Below are positions 1-10,481 of a stretch of 64,000 nt of DNA, in pieces. Under the pieces are notes generated by a model. It ran no database searches. It had not been told where the DNA came from and was given only the letters and a program-made list of their open reading frames with translations. Made by a program: the position numbers and the translations under genes. This DNA comes from Gibbula magus (lineage: Eukaryota > Mollusca > Gastropoda > Trochida > Trochidae), in contig OW388298.1 in assembly GCA_936450465.1 (NCBI GenBank), positions 5,006,035-5,070,034 of the forward strand. Direction: 5' to 3'. Numbering within the stretch: the first letter of the stretch is position 1; every line of letters begins with the position of its first letter.

Positions 1-789
1 AGAAATATTTGTGTATTATAAAAATATCACGTCTTTCACGTATTTCACTAAACATTTGATAAATGTCAGAAATGCATTAATTCCTTAGTATATGGAATAA
101 AATATAAATTCAATATTAATTATTGACATGTTGATCATATGATAATTATGCTAGAAATCCAGTATTTCTTATATTGAGTAAAATATTCAATCTTAAGAAA
201 TTATTGTCACATTGATCATGTTGATAAATCCACATAATAGTCCATATGAAGTTTAACCTTTAGCCTGCTAGATTGTTTTAGGCTAACACCCACTGTCATC
301 TGGAATAATTTCAGCTGAGCAGGCTGGATCTTAAAAAGTTCATTTTCGTTGATCTCTAGAAGAGTTCGTAAAATATACAAATGAAGTCATATTTTTCTGT
401 TTCTTTATGATAATCACAGGTACAGTGAAGAGAAAAACAGTATGTATTTTGAAAATGATTGCTGTGATCGTCCTAACATATTTGTGGCATTGACTTACCA
501 GTTGAATCATGAATAATCCACACAATAATCCATATGAATTGTAAAACAAAATGCACACACAACACAAAAATTTTAACTATTAAAGTTGGAATATTCTGTC
601 ACTTTGTCCCCATGAAGCGTTCGTATAATGATGTGTCATAGCCAGTGTATGAAATAGTTTAAAAATGTAACAAGCCAACAGGGCTTGTTAACTCAAAACC
701 TTACAAGCCCTCATCAAGCTTAGCAAGCCCTCACATTTTAAAGTGATAATAAAAAGAAGACAATATTTAGTTCATACAAATTTACTGCT
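1..789. other. AT-rich DNA without recognisable genes
   Basis: I see no coding signal, RNA gene or long repeat here. The short open frames on either strand lack coding character. A small hairpin lies at 669-689, where AACAAGCC pairs with GGGCTTGTT, and further CAAGCCC motifs follow to about 735. A similar AACAAGCC/GGGCTTG hairpin lies at 2741-2764, so related short repeats bracket the LINE remnant between them. Confidence 0.6.
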
Positions 790-1807
790 ATGAAATTAGT
801 TGGACTTCCAGGTGATTCTACCAGTTACTAGGTTGGTACATAATTTCATTGCAAGTGCTTTAGATAAGGGTAAAGAAGTAAGAACAGTGTTTTGTGATAG
901 AAGTAAGACTTTTGATAAAGTACGGCATAGATGACTTTTGAATAAACTACAATCTTTTGGAATTAATGGAAAATTAATAGATTGGCCAGTCATAAACGAA
1001 TGTAACTCCGAATTTATACCTGTTTTGCCCGGTGCCCCTAAATAATCAGTTTTAGGACCTTGTTATTTTTAATATATATGAATGACCTTGTTGACCATTG
1101 ATTGTAAAATAAGTCTTTTTGATGATGACACTTCATTGTACGTAATAATTGAAGATCCGGTTTTATCAGCAAACAATCTGAACGAAGATTTTAAAAAAAT
1201 TGGTGTGGGCAACTTAATGGTAGGTGAAATTTAACACCCATAAAATGAATACTATTCAATTTAGTAAAAAAGCGGGTCGCCAGTCCCAAACCTCAGTTAT
1301 ATATGCAAGGGACTCCTATACCTGAGGTTGAAGAACATAAACATTTAGGTGTCATATTTCAAAAGGATGCTAACTGGGCTGCTCAAGTTAACAGTGTTGT
1401 AAATAGAGTTAAAAATTACTCCCATGATAAATTAAGTTTGAAAAATCGATTATTACGCAGATTATTATGCAAATCGCATTACACTATGGATCAGTCCTTC
1501 ATTTTACCGCTTTTTGACTTTTGTAGTCATGTTTGGAATAACTGTATTCAGGATCAAAAGGCAAATCTTGAAAAACTATAATTAGATGCAACTGATCTGC
1601 AGGGCAACAAGAGGCACAATTCATAATAAACTATATGTTGAAACAAATTTCAAACCCTTCGTTGAAAGAAGACATGTACAAAAATGAACAGTTTTTCATA
1701 AAATGATAAATGGCAAAGCATCGAATTACTTATTATGTAACCTCGTCCCTGACTGCGTGTCGACCAGCAATTCGTACTAATTGAAAAACTCACCAAACAC
1801 CTTCATG
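790..1807 (+). pseudogene. Decayed LINE (non-LTR retrotransposon) reverse transcriptase, 5' piece
   Basis: This is the remnant of the second open frame of a non-LTR retrotransposon, which would encode reverse transcriptase for target-primed integration. What shows it is a run of RT-like blocks broken by stops and frameshifts. Around 880-960 a block reads like the 'D-x-SKAFDKV-H' region preceding the catalytic motif (here SKTFDKVRH). At about 1120-1145 there is DDTSLYV, matching the region after the catalytic aspartates. At 1303-1581 a 92-residue open stretch (EEHKHLGVIFQKDANW...) matches the post-catalytic LGV block and thumb. At about 1650-1790 a further block reads FHKMINGKASNYL. The endonuclease domain is not visible. 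A MITE at 1808-2153 splits the element, and the C-terminal end resumes after it. The clade is not determined. Confidence 0.75.
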
Positions 1808-2153
1808 TTAAAGTGACAGTAGAACGTTTTTTCGCTGAAATACGTCGATGAATGTATTTGGAAAATTATGTCACCAATAGTAAAACACCCTTCTCCCTTC
1901 GGAAATTCATGTTATGAAAGTAAGTGTACATGGTTACCTAAAGCCTTGGGAATCGATTTTGTCATTCCAAGTAATAAAATGTGTTCACAATAAATGGACG
2001 CCATGCAAGTTTTGCTTTATACGTAACATTATTATTACCACTACGGATAATTGGTTGTGTGTAATCAGATGTTTTACACTCTAAATTAAATATAAATGAC
2101 AATCATTTTATAAATGGGAAATTAAAAAAATAAACGTGCTACTGCCCCTTTAA
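1808..2153 (-). mobile_element. TTAA-flanked MITE, family 1 (copy A, diverged)
   Basis: This non-autonomous element is 346 bp and is related along its length, in opposite orientation, to the copy at 9806-10125. Its right end is the intact terminal repeat TGCTACTGCCCCTTTAA (2137-2153). Its left end is a mutated version, TTAAAGTGACAGTAGAA (1808-1824). The outer four bases, TTAA, suit the target duplication of piggyBac-type transposases. No transposase is encoded. It sits inside the LINE remnant, whose C-terminal coding sequence resumes directly after it, so it inserted after the LINE did. Confidence 0.8.
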
Positions 2154-2440
2154 GACATCTGTTTATTCAAAATCTGTTTTACATTGTACAGTAGACCTTT
2201 GGAATGCATTACCAGAAGACGTCAAAATGATCTCAAATTGAAAAAGTAATTCCCAAGTGTGGATACTTATTTAATTTGATCTGAATTGTAGAAGCCGTTT
2301 TTGTCAAATTACTCATTGTCGGCTCCATTTATGCTGCAGTGATTTAAACTATCATAAATTTTAAAGACATATCTCAAATAATCCGTCCTGTTCGTGCGGG
2401 TCACATCGTGAAGACACATCACATTATCTACTTGTGTGTT
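2154..2440 (+). pseudogene. Decayed LINE reverse transcriptase, C-terminal piece
   Basis: This continues the LINE broken at 1808. Just after the MITE, about 2165-2230 reads as SVYSKSVLHCTVDLWNALPEDVK, the conserved 'LWN-LP-V' block near the end of many LINE polymerases. After a stop and frame changes, about 2280-2435 holds a cysteine/histidine-rich tail (NNPSCSCGSHREDTSHYLLVC) typical of the extreme C-terminus of such proteins. Several stops make it non-functional. No poly-A tail or target duplication could be fixed. Confidence 0.7.
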
Positions 2441-3049
2441 TTTTTAAAAAGAAATGATGCATTATACTACAAAAATGGTTATTGTCTGAAAACATTTTTG
2501 TATGAAATCGTGAAATACCTGAAGCTGAAACCTAGCAATTTTACAATGCAGCATTCTATGAGAAATACAAGAAAGGTCCGTTTGCAGTGCTACTGATAAG
2601 TGGTAAATGTTCCGACTCTCGACCGCTAATCAGAAAGATTCCATAGTTAAAATTTCAAAATTAATTTAGTAAATTTCTAATTAATTTTTTTATCACTCTT
2701 GTCTTTGGAAGGTTTTTTTTATAGATACACTCATAAATCCAACAAGCCAGTCGGGCTTGCTTGTAATATTTTCTGCAAGCCCGATCGGAAAGCAACCTGC
2801 AATTGGCAGGCGGGCAGGCAGCTATTTCGAACACTGGTCATAGCGTCCTACTGATGACTCGTACATCATATCACATAGTAAGAGAACACAAGGCGCGCTT
2901 AGTCCGTGTATTACTCCCCTGAATTATCAATAAATGAAAAGGTCATGTTTTCCTGACACGTGCATGTGGGTTTTATTTTAAACCCTATTATGCTAATCTC
3001 GAAATGTTAAAAAAAAATATCAGTTTCTGAGAAACAAAATTCACTTTTT
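2441..3049. other. Unassigned DNA with a small hairpin
   Basis: No gene is seen. A hairpin at 2741-2764 (AACAAGCC against GGGCTTGCTTGT) resembles the one at 669-689. GC-richer CAAGCCCGATCGG and GGCAGGCGGGCAGGCAG strings follow to about 2822. Confidence 0.5.
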
Positions 3050-3705
3050 AGCTCATCAGGCCTGAAAGGCCCGATGGGCTTATGGCATGGCATGGCATGG
3101 CGTCCGCCGTCCGTCCGTCCGTCCGTCCGTCCGTCCATCCCTCTGTAAACTTTTTGCTTTTTCGACTTCTTCTCCAGAACCAATAACTCCACAGAGCTGA
3201 AATTTTATGTGCAGACTCCTTGGCCATTGGGGATTCTAAATTGTAGATTTCGTGACCCCATGACCCCAAATGGGGTCACAGGGGTCACATCCTATAAAAC
3301 CTATTTTCATCTTCTTCTCCAGTTCCAAAAGGTCTAAAGAGCTGAAAAGTTGTGTGCAGACTCCGTGGCCAATGGGGATTCTAAATTGTAGATTTCGTGA
3401 CCTCGTGACCCCATGACCCCAAATGGGGTCACAGGGGTCACATCCTTAAAAACCTATTTTCATCATCTTCTCCAGTTCAAAAAGGTCTAGAGAGCTGAAA
3501 AGTTGTGTAGAGACTCTTTGGTCAAAGGTGATTCTTAATTGTAGGATTGGTGACCCTGTGACTCGAAATACGGGTCACAGGGGTCATGATGTAAAAACCT
3601 ATTTTTTGCTTGTTAACAGTGTATTACTTGAGATAACTTAGATATTCAACCTTAGATAATTAATCAAATCCTGATGAGCTACAGAGCCCATGGCTCTATT
3701 TTTTT
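3050..3705 (+). mobile_element. R1 dispersed repeat, copy 1
   Basis: R1 occurs seven times in the window. It opens with AGCTCATCAGG, then small hairpins (GGCCTGAAAGGCC, GCCCGATGGGC), then a GGCATGGCATGG and (GTCC)n-like stretch. Next come tandem monomers of about 145-152 bp carrying CTTCTCCAGTTCCAAAAGG and GGGGTCACAGGGGTCAC. It ends with CCTGATGAGCT, the inverse of the start, then a hairpin (AGAGCC-CAT-GGCTCT) and a T-run. It encodes nothing. The architecture resembles the bivalve 'pearl' elements and non-autonomous Helitron-like elements, which have tandem cores and a terminal hairpin; that assignment is inference. This copy looks near full length. Confidence 0.75.
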
Positions 3706-4566
3706 AGTTTTTAATCATTTTTTATGTGGAAAAAAAATAGCTATGACCTGTCATATACCTAAAATTATAGATTTGGTGCCAGGGGCCACATCCTTAAAAA
3801 CCTATTTTCATCTTCTTCTCCAGTTCAAAAAGGTCTAGAGAGCTGAAAAGTAGTGTGCAGCCCTCTTTGGCTAATGAGGAATCTAGATTGTAGATTTCGT
3901 GACACCTTGACTCCAAATGGGGTCACAGGAGTCACAACTTTAAGAACCTATGTTCATATTCTTTTGTCTAGAAAGCTGAAATGTTGTGTGAGGAGTCCTT
4001 TGACAATAGGAATTCTAAATTGTAGATTTGGTGACTCTGTGACCCCATCTAGGTCACAGGGGTCATGATCTAAGAACGTTTATTACCCATATGGTTGAAA
4101 ATAACCGAGTTAATATTATTGATATGAGCACATGTGCACATATCACGTTTGCCTAGCAACCATTGTTTCACCGCGACATCCCGTACTTTGTTGTCTGTGA
4201 CGTCATAAAGCGATTGTTCGTGACGTCACTGTAGCTTGCCATTGCAAGAGAAGTGGACCGTGTCCTGGTTATTTTCACGCGAATCAAATGGAATAAAATG
4301 GGTAATAAAGAAATTATTACATTCGAAAGTGTGCCATATGACTTTAACGAAACTCGTGCAAATGTATGTATAACCCTCGCTCTCGTTCGGGCAATACAAA
4401 AATTCACACTCGTTTCGTAAAAGTCATATGACACACTTCCTCGGGTAATAATCTCTATATATTTTGCATGTAAACAATGTATTACTTGAGATAACTTAAA
4501 TATTTAACCTTAGATAGTACATAAATGAAATCCTGATGAGCTACAGAGCCCATGGCTCTATTTTTT
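3706..4566 (+). mobile_element. R1 dispersed repeat, copy 2 (5'-truncated, MITE inside)
   Basis: It lacks the AGCTCATCAGG start but has two to three core monomers and the full right end (CCTGATGAGCT plus terminal hairpin, 4532-4560). The 372-bp MITE at 4080-4451 sits between the core and the right end. The leading segment at about 3700-3775 recurs inverted at 17410-17489. Confidence 0.7.
4080..4462 (+). mobile_element. 372-bp MITE (copy A) with foldback and CRE sites
   Basis: Terminal inverted repeats are TTATTACCC (4080-4088) and GGGTAATAA (4443-4451). The homology to copy B at 11025 runs about 11 bp further, to a TCTCTATATAT string. Inside are a near-perfect 26-bp palindrome centred on CATG (4120-4145), two TGACGTCA sites (4198, 4221) and a pair of 30-bp inverted arms (4329-4358 and 4407-4436). 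The last third can therefore fold into a long hairpin. It has no coding capacity. It interrupts R1 copy 2. Confidence 0.75.
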
Positions 4567-4859
4567 CAAAAATACATGTACTTCCTTCAATTTTATGAGA
4601 AGCAAGATTACAATATTAACAATTTTACAATTTCGATAATGATGTTTTTATCAGATACATGCATTAGTGAAATACAATAAGTTGCCTGGAAAAAACGCCT
4701 GCCTTTAATAATCGCCGGGTCAATTTGGTATTTGTAATAACAACCGCCCGACAATTGTTCAAGGATTTTCGATAGATATGTTGTAAAAGTATTATAAAAG
4801 TTCTGTGGTAGCCTGTCCTGCAAACAAACTAGCCCTCTTCTTTACGTGAAACCACAATC

Positions 4860-5804
4860 TTAAGGAGAGGTGGGACGATGAAATCAAATATTTTAGAATT
4901 CGTTTATTTTTTTCAAAATAGCAAGTTTATTATGTCTTTTATCCAAAAATGTAAGAAAATTTGGGGGTCACCGAACTATTTAAAGAGCTATCGGCATTAA
5001 TAATAATACACTCCTCGGCAAATACGTCATTTTTGACTGATTTTGTGTATTTAAATATGAGCTTGCTTTCAACTAATAAACTCCGAATCCTTTCAGATAC
5101 ATTTTAATCACATACAGGGATGTATAGCAAATCTATATTTTGATATTTAATGACGCTGGAAAGAGAAACAAATTTAAATTAAGCACTTTTTAATTAAAAA
5201 CGGCATTTTTATCATCTTGTTTCGCATGTTCAACAGGATTTGTCACTAACACACATATTTTAGATTTTGCCAAAACTTTAATATGATGTGCACAGTTAAC
5301 TGAACAAACGAATTCAGAAATAATAATAGGTGGTCACCGAACGTTTTTCATCACTTTAACGTCACTTTTTAAATTACCCACATAAACGTAAAAACCTGAC
5401 GTCACAGCAGTTTTGATGTTTTCAAGTGCAACTTTGACGGCCTACCGTGTAATCATTATTGAACATATCATCAATCTAAGAGTGCACGGTGAAAGTATAA
5501 CTATCAGTTGATTATACCATGTGATTCAAATTTGTCACTAACTTGAGATACGCATGTAATTCGAATAATACTCATAGTAACATATTTACTGCGAATATAG
5601 GTGACGGTAACGTTATGCGGCATATCGTAAAATGACAGTTATAAAGGCATTACGGTAAATTTAAGCGCTCCCCGTTCGTGTACAGATCAACCTATGCCCA
5701 AAACAACATAATCCATATATTTTGAGACTTATTCACAACAATAAATTGTTGTCGCAAAATGTTGCCGTAAGCGAGTTCGATTTCTGGGTCCCATCTCTCC
5801 TTAA
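4860..5804 (-). mobile_element. TTAA-flanked non-autonomous element, family 2 (copy A)
   Basis: This 945-bp element has ends TTAAGGAGAGGTGGGAC and GTCCCATCTCTCCTTAA, i.e. inverted repeats inside a TTAA duplication as made by piggyBac-like transposases. It is related throughout, in inverted orientation, to 20897-21832. Both carry a TGACGTCA site (here 5397) in the same relative place. There is no transposase frame, so it would need to be moved in trans. Confidence 0.85.
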
Positions 5805-6897
5805 AGATATTTGATATCAGCAGTTTCATCTCATGTTACTGATGTCTACGGTCTGCCTAATCTGGATTTTGTAATGAAATCAATCAAGAGAATGCTGAAG
5901 CGGAGATAAAATCTCTTCAGTACCCCCGTTAGTCGCGCAATTTCAGAGTTCGGCAGAATTACATCATATTTACATAATGTGTAGTCCACAGTTCGGCAGG
6001 AGGGCGTGACACTTCCTGGCAATCGCGCAACCGGTGAAGGATTAGATTATGACCCTCTTTGAATTATGACATATAACTTTTTAAATATTGACTTATGTGG
6101 TATCTTTACCAAATTTCGCTCACGAATGCAACATATCTGGTATCTACAAACGAATTTCATTCAACAAATGATGTAAAAACGAAATTAAACACTTCATTTT
6201 TTTTACACGATGAAGGGAGAAATCAGGAAGTTCCCAATTTCACTCGTCACCGGTCATGCTGTTATTCAATAACCTTGGTCTGGATATGAGATCAATGTGA
6301 TAACGATTATTTTTATTACACACATGACATCCTGGTAGATATGAGTCATACGATAAGAAATAAGTTGATTAAACCCTACCTGGTGTAAGTGTACCCAATA
6401 GTACTCGAGCAAATATATTACACTTGTAAACGAGTTATAAGATGACACTTTTAAACCAGTGAACTCAAATGTACTTAGGGCCTACTTCAAATATGCTGAC
6501 AACTGAAGTGTCGACCAAAACAATTTTAATTCATGCATAGGGAATTTAACTATGTGTTCAATAAAAACATAAATAAGGTCAACGGTGACAGGGTTGTTGA
6601 CTATAAAACTGTTTCTCTATTGTTGCAATTAACGTTTCGTCTTGATATATTTCACTTACTTGATAACAACTGTTTCTGACATGTTGATTATTATTTACAG
6701 TGCAATAAACCTTACATAGGTAAAATACATAAACCCGGTCAGAAATATAAAGGGCAATTATCTCGTGTGAAGAGTAGCAATAAATTACCCGAACTATTGA
6801 CCAAGTTGGTAGGTAAACAAACAAACCTCAATAACAACGCCAAACAAAGAAGTTGTAAATCTTGTTGACTAATGAAAATATTTTCGTGTGTAAGAAC
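5805..6897. other. Unassigned AT-rich DNA
   Basis: No convincing exon, RNA gene or repeat array. AGTTCGGCA occurs at about 5946 and 5990 and again at 8335 and 8479, but I could not build an element from it. Confidence 0.5.
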
Positions 6898-7175
6898 TTA
6901 TAAACTTATAAACCTATTTTCATCTTCTTCTCCAGTTTAGATGTAAAGCTCTAGAAAGGTGAAATGTTGTGGAGAGATTCTTTGGTCAAAGGTGATTCTT
7001 AATTGCAGGATTGGTGACCATGTGACTCCAAATGTGGGTCACATGGGTTCATGATCTAAAACCAATATTTTTTTGCTTGTTTACAATGTATTACTTGAGA
7101 TAACTTAGATATTCAACCTTAGATAATAAATCAATAAAATCCTGATGAGCTACAAAGCCCATGGCTCTATTTTTT
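6898..7175 (+). mobile_element. R1 dispersed repeat, copy 3 (5'-truncated)
   Basis: Only about one and a half core monomers and the right end remain: CCTGATGAGCT, then the hairpin AGCC-CAT-GGCT and a T-run at about 7141-7175. The R2 element starts at the next base. Confidence 0.75.
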
Positions 7176-7914
7176 ATGCCCCCGAATCGGAGATTCCGAG
7201 GGTATATTGTTTTTCACCTGTCCGTCTGTCTGTCCGTCCGTCCGTGTGTTTGTCCACAAAAACTTTAACCTGGGCCATAACTTTGGAGTGCTCAGAGCTA
7301 GGGCTTTCATACTTGGCATGTGCATACCTTATGATAAGACCTTTCAGATGAGGTCATCATATTAGACCTTGTGACCTTGACCTTGCCGCAATTGACATTT
7401 TCAGAAAACTTTAACCTTGGCCATAACTTTGGATTACTCAGAGCTACGGCTTTCATACTTGGCATGTGCATACCTTGTGATGAGACCTTTCAGATGAGGT
7501 CATCATATTAGACCTTGTGACCTTGATCTTGCCGCAATTGACATTTTCAGAAAACTTTAACCTTGGCCATAACTTTAGATTGGTCAGAGCTAGGGCTTTC
7601 ATACTTGGCATTTGGATACCTTGTGATGAGAGCTTTCAGATGAGGTCATCATATTTGACCTTGTGCCCTTGACCTTGACTTTGCCGCAGTGGACATCATC
7701 AGAAAACTTTAACCTTGGCCATAACTTTGGATTGCTCAGAGCTACGGCTTTCATACTTGGCATGTGCATACCTTGTGATGAGACCTTTCAGATGAGGTCA
7801 TCATATTTGACCTAGTGACTTTGACCTTGCCGCATAGGACTATATTCAGAAACTTTAACCTTGGCCATAACTTTGGTATATCCGGGGGCATCCGTGTTTA
7901 ACAAACACATCTTG
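7176..7914 (+). mobile_element. R2 dispersed repeat (ATGCCCCCG...CGGGGGCAT)
   Basis: The ends are ATGCCCCCG (7176) and CGGGGGCAT (about 7883-7891). A 5' hairpin follows the start (CCCGAATC against GATTCCGAGGG), then a CTGTCCGTCTG / GTCCGTCC stretch. Next come about four and a half tandem monomers of 146-152 bp, each beginning AAAACTTTAACCTTGGCC (7257, 7405, 7551, 7703, 7851). After the right end lies a hairpin GTGTTT-AAC-AAACAC. I recall this family as common in bivalve genomes. It is non-coding, though it shares with R1 the plan of hairpin end, CCGT-rich stretch and monomer core. Confidence 0.75.
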
Positions 7915-8965
7915 ATAAATTAATAAAATCATAGGAAACAAAACGTGATAAAATACAAATAAGACAAAAATATTTTACAAAAAGGGATCACTTCTAATGG
8001 AAAGCAATTGTCCGAACATAAACAATGATGCCAGTTGTATTCTGTTCCAACGTTTGGAATAATAAATAAACATATATCAACAATAAATCATATAAATTAC
8101 TAAAATTTATTAATAAAACAAAGAAATTGATTAGAAAATATTAACTGTAATTAACAATTCAAGCGGTCTCTTTTTCATTCAAGACATCCATGACATTTCA
8201 CACTATTTCATGTTCAAATGTGTTTCACGCCTTCTCCTCGTTTCGCCGAGAAACCAATTTTCCAAGAATCATGAATATTCATGAGTTGCACTAACTGCTC
8301 ATAAGTTGTAGAAGAGAGTTCAAATATATGCCCACAGTTCGGCAAATACGATGTGTGGCGTGACACGACACGACACGACACGACACGACACGACACGACG
8401 TAATTTAGATTCGAGGAATCCCCTTTTCCTCGTTCCTGCCTTGCTTTTCTCTTGTCGTTTGAGTCGCCGTTTTAAGTCGACAGTTCGGCAGTTTCCTAAT
8501 TTACTTCCTTGTAGGTCAGATTGTCAAAGGGTAAATATTATGCTATTGAAAGTTAGGCAAAGATATCTCAGCGAGTAAGTTCATACTCGAGTGAGGTGCA
8601 TTATTCAATAGGCAAGGGAGATAACTGCTTCGGGTGTGGGCTTCTTATCGCCAACTTCCTGGTTGATAACAATAGGAGTGCACAAATAATCCACCCGATA
8701 AAGGAAGCCGCTCACCCACCCGGTGAAGGACAGGGCGTGCAGTCTGATATAACTTGTTGATGTAACCAGGGGCAACAGATGGGGAAAGAATAACATGCAC
8801 AGAATTACGCAATCTGTTCATAACAGACACGCCTAGTTTCTAGACGAGGAATTCAATGCTAGGTGGAATTTTAATCAAGACGGGGTCAAACACAGTGTGT
8901 AGGGTACACACGAATATATCGGTGTATAGGTTGTAAAACTTCCATAGAATATATAGTCCGTTTGT
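7915..8965. other. Unassigned DNA with one microsatellite
   Basis: No gene could be supported. The only clear structure is the ACACG microsatellite listed separately. The segment around 8600-8860 is somewhat GC-richer but has no splice-framed open reading frame that I trust. Confidence 0.5.
8362..8400. repeat. (ACACG)n microsatellite
   Basis: About seven and a half uninterrupted copies of a pentamer (GACAC/ACACG) run here. Confidence 0.95.
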
Positions 8966-9247
8966 CGTGAAAACGTACCGATGAATTTCAAGTTTAAAAA
9001 TAAATCAATTACGGTAAAATATAAATTACAAACCCTCATAGTTTTACATCGCCAAATAGGCATTTAATTTTCAGAATTTTCTTCAACTTAGGTAAAAAGT
9101 TGTTTAAGAAACGATCGTTTGTTAAACAACTTTTTTCCTAAGATACAGAAAATTGGCGGGGTAAAACTACGAGGATTTGTAACTTTCATTTCATCGTATT
9201 AAATTCACTTTTCTGTTAAACTTGAAATTCATCAGTATGTTTTCACG
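8966..9247. repeat. Long foldback (inverted repeat) element
   Basis: The two halves are inverted copies meeting near 9107-9112 at CGATCG. The outer ends are CGTGAAAACGTAC (8966) and GTATGTTTTCACG (ends 9247). Inner arms include GTTTTAC/GTAAAAC and AACTTAG(G) against CCTAAG. The central 60 bases are close to a perfect palindrome (AAAGTTGTTTAA / TTAAACAACTTT). It is non-coding and could be a foldback transposon or MITE. No second copy is in the window. Confidence 0.75.
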
Positions 9248-9805
9248 TTATCAGCTGCAGTTTCTCTATTTCATATTTTTATAATAGTTCAAAGCTGTTA
9301 GATTTCGATTTCGATTTATAAACCTTTCTGTGTAGGCCTACACTGTGGAATATACAATATACGCACTATGTTATAGAATTATAAAAATAAATCTATTATA
9401 AATATTTATCGCCATTATAGACAAACCACCAAGCAACGCGACATTCAGGGCAACACACACATGCTAAGGTCTGTGTTTACGTCAACACTCAATACAGATA
9501 GCCTAACGTTATCGTCACGTAATCAACCACGCCTTATACACGTGAGCTGAACATTATCTCGCTGACGTGACTCTCATATTGAATTCAAAATTGATTAATG
9601 ACTTTATAATAGATGGATAAATCCCTCGTATCGAATTTGATATTGCATAATTTTTTTAAATTTTAATTTTACAAGCTAAATTCCTTCCTTGATCCCCAGT
9701 ATGAAAACATGATTGCGGATAAGTTTTAAGACTTTTACCCTAATTTAAAAAAAAACTTTATTGATTTATAATTTGAGTATTTGAGGCCTGTGCCTCGATA
9801 ACAAC
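9248..9805. other. Unassigned AT-rich DNA
   Basis: I see nothing beyond a short GATTTC direct repeat near 9302. Confidence 0.5.
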
Positions 9806-10125
9806 TTAAAGGGGCAGTAGCACGTTTTTTGCAAATTTCCCCATTTATAATGATAGTTTATGTCATTTATATTTACTTTAGAGGGTAAAACAACTTATTA
9901 CACAAATCAATTATCCGTAGTGGTAATAAAGGTGTTGCGTATAAAGCAAAATTTGCATGGCGGCCATTTTATTGTGAACCCATTTTATTATTTTAAATGA
10001 CAATAATGATTCCCATGGTTTAACGGAACCATGTACACTCATTGTTAAATTGATTTTCCGCAAAAAGAAAGGTGTTTTACTATTAGTGACATTGTTATTC
10101 AAATATTCTGCTACTGCCCCTTTAA
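9806..10125 (+). mobile_element. TTAA-flanked MITE, family 1 (copy B, intact ends)
   Basis: This 320-bp element is bounded by perfect 17-bp inverted repeats, TTAAAGGGGCAGTAGCA (9806-9822) and TGCTACTGCCCCTTTAA (10109-10125). Their outer TTAA fits a piggyBac-type target duplication. It has no coding capacity. The diverged inverted copy is at 1808-2153. Confidence 0.88.
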
Positions 10126-10481
10126 TACTGGACGGTTAATTCAGAAACACCTCAGTCCTATGAAATGTACACTCTAGTTTGTATCTTCACACGAACCCGT
10201 GATTAATCCCGTCGAGTTGCAAGTGAAAGTGATGTAATTCGATATTTTATATCTTTAAATAATGTTCAAATTAAATATCTAAATTCCCTCCTTGATTCCT
10301 CTATGCCGATAAGTTTAAAACATTTCATTCTAAAACTGATTGACCCATTTATTGATTAATGTTATTGTCAATGTATACACTGAGTTGGTAATCACGCACA
10401 CTACGAACAATTCTGTTACAATTATTTATTCAAAACACGACTGTCACGACATAATTTCGCATCGAATTTGACATTTTTATT
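10126..10481. other. Unassigned AT-rich DNA
   Basis: No feature recognised. Confidence 0.5.
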
